A stretch of 7,632 nucleotides of DNA. It comes from JBBPYC01 sp038200275 (GTDB taxonomy: Bacteria; Pseudomonadota; Gammaproteobacteria; Burkholderiales; Burkholderiaceae_C). The position numbers were made by a program, and so were the translations under genes. Location: NCBI GenBank assembly GCA_038200275.1, contig JBBPYC010000038.1, positions 1-7,632 of the forward strand, given 5' to 3'. This document shows positions 5,224 through 7,632 of the stretch, piece after piece. Under the pieces are notes generated by a model. That model made no database searches, had not been told where the DNA came from, and saw only the letters and a program-made list of their open reading frames with translations. The first letter of the stretch is position 1. Every line of letters begins with the position of its first letter.

Positions 5224-7271
5224 CAAGCACACTCGACCAGCAATGCGTCAACACCCTTCGCTTCCTGTCGATCGACGCGGTGCAAAAGGCCGCAAGCGGC
5301 CACCCCGGCTTGCCGATGGGTGCGGCGCCGATGGCCTACGTGCTGTGGACCCAGTTTCTGAAACACAACCCGGCCAACCCGGATTGGTTCGACCGCGACC
5401 GCTTCGTGCTGTCGGCCGGCCACGGCTCGATGCTGCTCTACAGCCTGCTGCACGTCTGTGGCTACGCGTTGCCACTCGAACAGATCGAGCAGTTCCGGCA
5501 GTGGGAGAGTACCGCACCGGGACATCCCGAACGCGGCCATACACCCGGGGTTGAGGTGACGACCGGGCCACTCGGCCAGGGCTTTGGCAACGCCGTCGGC
5601 ATGGCCATGGCCGAGGCCAACCTGGCGGCGCGCTACAACCGCGACGACTTCAGGGTCGTCGACCACCACACATACGCGATCGTCAGCGATGGCGACCTGA
5701 TGGAAGGCGTTGCATCAGAGGCCGCGTCGCTCGCTGGTCATCTGCGGCTCGGCAAGCTGATCTGCCTGTATGACGACAACAGCGTTACCTTGTCTGCTGG
5801 CACCGACATCGCATTCACCGAAGACCGGGCGCTGCGCTTCAAGGCCTATGGCTGGCATACGGAGATGGTCGAAGACGGCAACGACCTGGCAGCGATAGCG
5901 CGCGCCCTCGACGCTGCGCGCAGCCACACGAGGCAGCCGTCGCTGATCCTGGTGCGCACGCACCTGGGCTACGGCTCGCCGAACAAGCAGGACAGCTTTG
6001 AGGCGCACGGCTCGCCGCTCGGCGTCGACGAGGTGCGCCTGACCAAGCAGAATCTCGCCTGGCCGGCCGAGCCGACCTTCCTGGTTCCGGAAGCGGCACT
6101 GGCGCACTTTCGCGAGGCCATCGAGCGCGGCAAGCAGCACGAGGCGCAGTGGCGCACCCGATTCGCGGCTTACGCAGCAGCGTTCCCCGAAGTCGCAAGC
6201 GAGCTGCAGCAACGGATCGACGCCAAATTGCCCGCTGGCTGGGATGCGGATATTCCGGTCTTCCCGCCCGATGCCAAAGGCATGGCAACGCGCGTCGCGT
6301 CGGGCGAAGTGATGAACGCGGTCGCGCCCCATCTGCCGGCTTTGATGGGCGGGTCGGCCGATCTGGACCCATCGACGCACACCGCTTTGAAGGACCTGGG
6401 CGATTTCGAGGCACCTGGCGTCGACGCGCATGACCGCCAGGGATCGAAAGGCGGCGGCTGGCGCTATGCCGGGCGCAATCTGCACTTCGGCGTGCGCGAG
6501 CACGCGATGGGCGCCATCGTCAACGGCCTGGCGGCGCACGGCGGCACCATTCCGTTTGGCGCGACCTTCCTGATTTTTTCCGACTACATGCGCCCGCCAA
6601 TGCGCTTGGCCGCACTGATGGGCTTGCACGTGGTCTACGTCTTCACCCACGACAGCATCGCGCTCGGCGAAGACGGCCCGACGCATCAACCGGTCGAGCA
6701 ACTGGCCGGCCTGCGCGCCATGCCGCGTTTAAGCCTCATTCGTCCCGGCGACGCCAACGAGACCGCGGTCGCATGGCGTGTTGCGCTGGAGGCGACGGAC
6801 CACCCGGTCGTGCTGGTGTTAACGCGGCAGAAGGTGCCGACCCTCGACCGCGCGACGTTCGCATCTGCCGATGGCCTGCGACGCGGCGCCTATGTCCTGA
6901 GCGATGCGCCGGATGGAAAGCCCGAGCTGATCCTGATCGCGAGCGGCTCCGAAGTGGGACTTGTGGTTGAGGCCGGCCGGCAACTCGCGGCCGAACACAT
7001 TGCAACGCGAATTGTCTCGATGCCGAGCTGGGACCTGTTCGATGCCCAGCCGCTGGAGTACCGTAACACCGTGCTGCCGCCTTCGATCAGGGCACGGCTG
7101 GCAGTCGAAGCGGGCGCATCGCAGGGTTGGCATCGTTATGTCGGCGACGCGGGTGATGTGCTCAGCGTCGATCGCTTCGGCGCGTCGGCACCTGGCGAGG
7201 TCGTGATGCGCGAATACGGGTTCACCGTCGACAACGTCTGCCAACGCGCGCGTTCGTTACTGCGGCGTTGA
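5220..7271 (+). CDS. tkt: Transketolase
   Basis: This 683-residue enzyme transfers two-carbon units between sugar phosphates with thiamine diphosphate (ThDP) and a divalent metal, in the non-oxidative pentose phosphate pathway. Visible family motifs are SGHPG with His28, SAGHGS with His68, GHPE with His102, TTGPLGQG (114-121), the ThDP/metal motif SDGDLMEG (156-163) followed by YDDN (184-187), SFEAHGSPLG with His263, the pyrimidine-domain Glu427 in GVREHAMG, FTHDSIALGEDGPTHQPVEQ (475-494), and the C-terminal domain (LILIASGSEV onward). All expected catalytic residues appear present. It is slightly longer than E. coli TktA (663), mainly through about 16 extra residues between SADL and GVRE (about 380-422). 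The GDLMEG and GVREHAMG forms look closer to the Bacillus-type branch than to E. coli TktA. Being paired with a reductase suggests an accessory, condition-specific copy. Confidence 0.96.
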   Translation: MTSTLDQQCVNTLRFLSIDAVQKAASGHPGLPMGAAPMAYVLWTQFLKHNPANPDWFDRDRFVLSAGHGSMLLYSLLHVCGYALPLEQIEQFRQWESTAPGHPERGHTPGVEVTTGPLGQGFGNAVGMAMAEANLAARYNRDDFRVVDHHTYAIVSDGDLMEGVASEAASLAGHLRLGKLICLYDDNSVTLSAGTDIAFTEDRALRFKAYGWHTEMVEDGNDLAAIARALDAARSHTRQPSLILVRTHLGYGSPNKQDSFEAHGSPLGVDEVRLTKQNLAWPAEPTFLVPEAALAHFREAIERGKQHEAQWRTRFAAYAAAFPEVASELQQRIDAKLPAGWDADIPVFPPDAKGMATRVASGEVMNAVAPHLPALMGGSADLDPSTHTALKDLGDFEAPGVDAHDRQGSKGGGWRYAGRNLHFGVREHAMGAIVNGLAAHGGTIPFGATFLIFSDYMRPPMRLAALMGLHVVYVFTHDSIALGEDGPTHQPVEQLAGLRAMPRLSLIRPGDANETAVAWRVALEATDHPVVLVLTRQKVPTLDRATFASADGLRRGAYVLSDAPDGKPELILIASGSEVGLVVEAGRQLAAEHIATRIVSMPSWDLFDAQPLEYRNTVLPPSIRARLAVEAGASQGWHRYVGDAGDVLSVDRFGASAPGEVVMREYGFTVDNVCQRARSLLRR

Positions 7272-7292
7272 GACCCAGGTCCCCAGTCCTTT

Positions 7293-7296
7293 GGAG
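7293..7296 (+). promoter_or_regulatory. Ribosome binding site of the DUF2945 gene
   Basis: GGAG within TTGGAGAAAG lies nine bases before the ATG at 7306. This favours the ATG over the upstream in-frame TTG at 7291, which overlaps the site itself. Confidence 0.65.
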
Positions 7297-7305
7297 AAAG
7301 CCGCA

Positions 7306-7527
7306 ATGCCTACCAGAAAAGCACCATCGTTCAAGACGATTCCCAATGGCACTCCCGTGTCCTGGCACTACCGCAGCGCGATCGGCCACGGCACCGTCAC
7401 CGGCATTCACAAGCTCGGCACGAAGGCGGACAACACCATGTACTCGATCGCGGAGCACGACCACCATCCGGGCGAGCCGGCCGTCGTATTTCATTCGGGC
7501 AAAGCGCTAACGCGCGTGGCGAAGTAG
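7306..7527 (+). CDS. DUF2945 (hypervirulence-associated TUDOR-like domain) small protein
   Basis: This 73-residue soluble protein starts MPTRKAPSFKTIPNGTPVSW and continues with GHGTVTGIH, MYSIAEHDHHPGEPAVVFHS and GKALTRVAK. The pattern of a short basic lead, NGTPVSW, a glycine-rich GxGTVTGI turn, YxI, and a closing His/Gly-Lys-Ala-Leu-x-x-V matches the DUF2945 family, a small beta-barrel fold (Pfam describes it as a hypervirulence-associated TUDOR domain). Length is typical. Molecular function is not established. It lies 34 nt after the transketolase stop on the same strand with no terminator visible between, so it is probably the third gene of the operon. Recognition is by pattern and could be checked with a profile search. 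Confidence 0.8.
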   Translation: MPTRKAPSFKTIPNGTPVSWHYRSAIGHGTVTGIHKLGTKADNTMYSIAEHDHHPGEPAVVFHSGKALTRVAK

Positions 7528-7632
7528 CAATCCAACGCCTGCTTCGATGGCACCGTCAGCACTGCTCCGCCTCTTTGGCGTCGGCGACAAGCTGGTGAAG
7601 CGCGCAAAGCGGTTTCGAGACGCCGCAGCCCT
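7528..7632. other. Window edge: possible start of a + strand gene or end of a minus-strand gene
   Basis: An ATG at 7547-7549 opens a frame to the window end (MAPSALLRLFGVGDKLVKRA then KRFRDAAA), without a clear ribosome binding site. On the minus strand a frame entering from the right ends at a stop at 7556-7558 with the protein-like tail SKPLCALHQLVADAKEAEQC. Both have G/C-rich third positions and at most one is likely real. No family can be named from so little sequence, and no terminator hairpin with a T-run is visible after 7527. Confidence 0.25.

Noticed and set aside
4129..5232. 367-codon minus-strand open frame
   Set aside because: Antisense to the well-supported reductase gene; His/Arg/Ala-rich shadow translation without motifs.
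5715..6701. 328-codon minus-strand open frame
   Set aside because: Antisense to the transketolase gene, with no motifs and no plausible ribosome binding site evident.
1..7632. CRISPR arrays, tRNA/rRNA genes, riboswitches
   Set aside because: No regularly spaced direct repeats, tRNA-like cloverleaf or recognisable RNA motif was seen on reading the window.

Overview
The window is GC-rich, with strong G/C third-position bias in its intact genes. Its gene content (IS630 and IS66 elements, a Rieske-fused flavoprotein reductase, an accessory transketolase, a DUF2945 protein) fits a proteobacterial accessory region, most likely Burkholderiales-like (Paraburkholderia, Cupriavidus or relatives). That taxonomic call is inference from gene types and base composition only.

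Layout. Positions 1-264 hold the C-terminal end of an IS630-family transposase on the + strand. It abuts an IS66-family element (about 266-2766) whose three genes tnpA, tnpB and tnpC run leftward on the minus strand. The tnpA-side end of the IS66 element cuts into a small minus-strand gene; what survives (2767-2868) resembles the N-terminus of a DUF6448-type protein and also carries a frameshift. The IS66 terminal repeat on the tnpC side looks cut short by the IS630 element, so these are stacked insertions. Positions 2869-3400 contain no supportable gene, and 3404-3612 looks like a decayed coding remnant.

The intact cargo is a compact + strand operon, 3613-7527. It encodes a 536-residue reductase with an N-terminal Rieske [2Fe-2S] domain (AIFM3-like layout), a full-length 683-residue transketolase translationally coupled to it by an ATGA overlap, and, 34 nt later, a 73-residue DUF2945 (TUDOR-like) protein. 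Each has its own good ribosome binding site. The window ends before the next gene can be identified.

Working together: transketolase belongs to the non-oxidative pentose phosphate pathway, the reductase would move electrons from NAD(P)H through FAD to its own Rieske cluster, and DUF2945 proteins are small and poorly characterised. A shared role in redox or stress metabolism is plausible but inferred. The best leads are the coupled reductase-transketolase pair, the nested insertions, the disrupted small gene, and a perfect 10-bp inverted repeat immediately upstream of the IS66 tnpA start codon.
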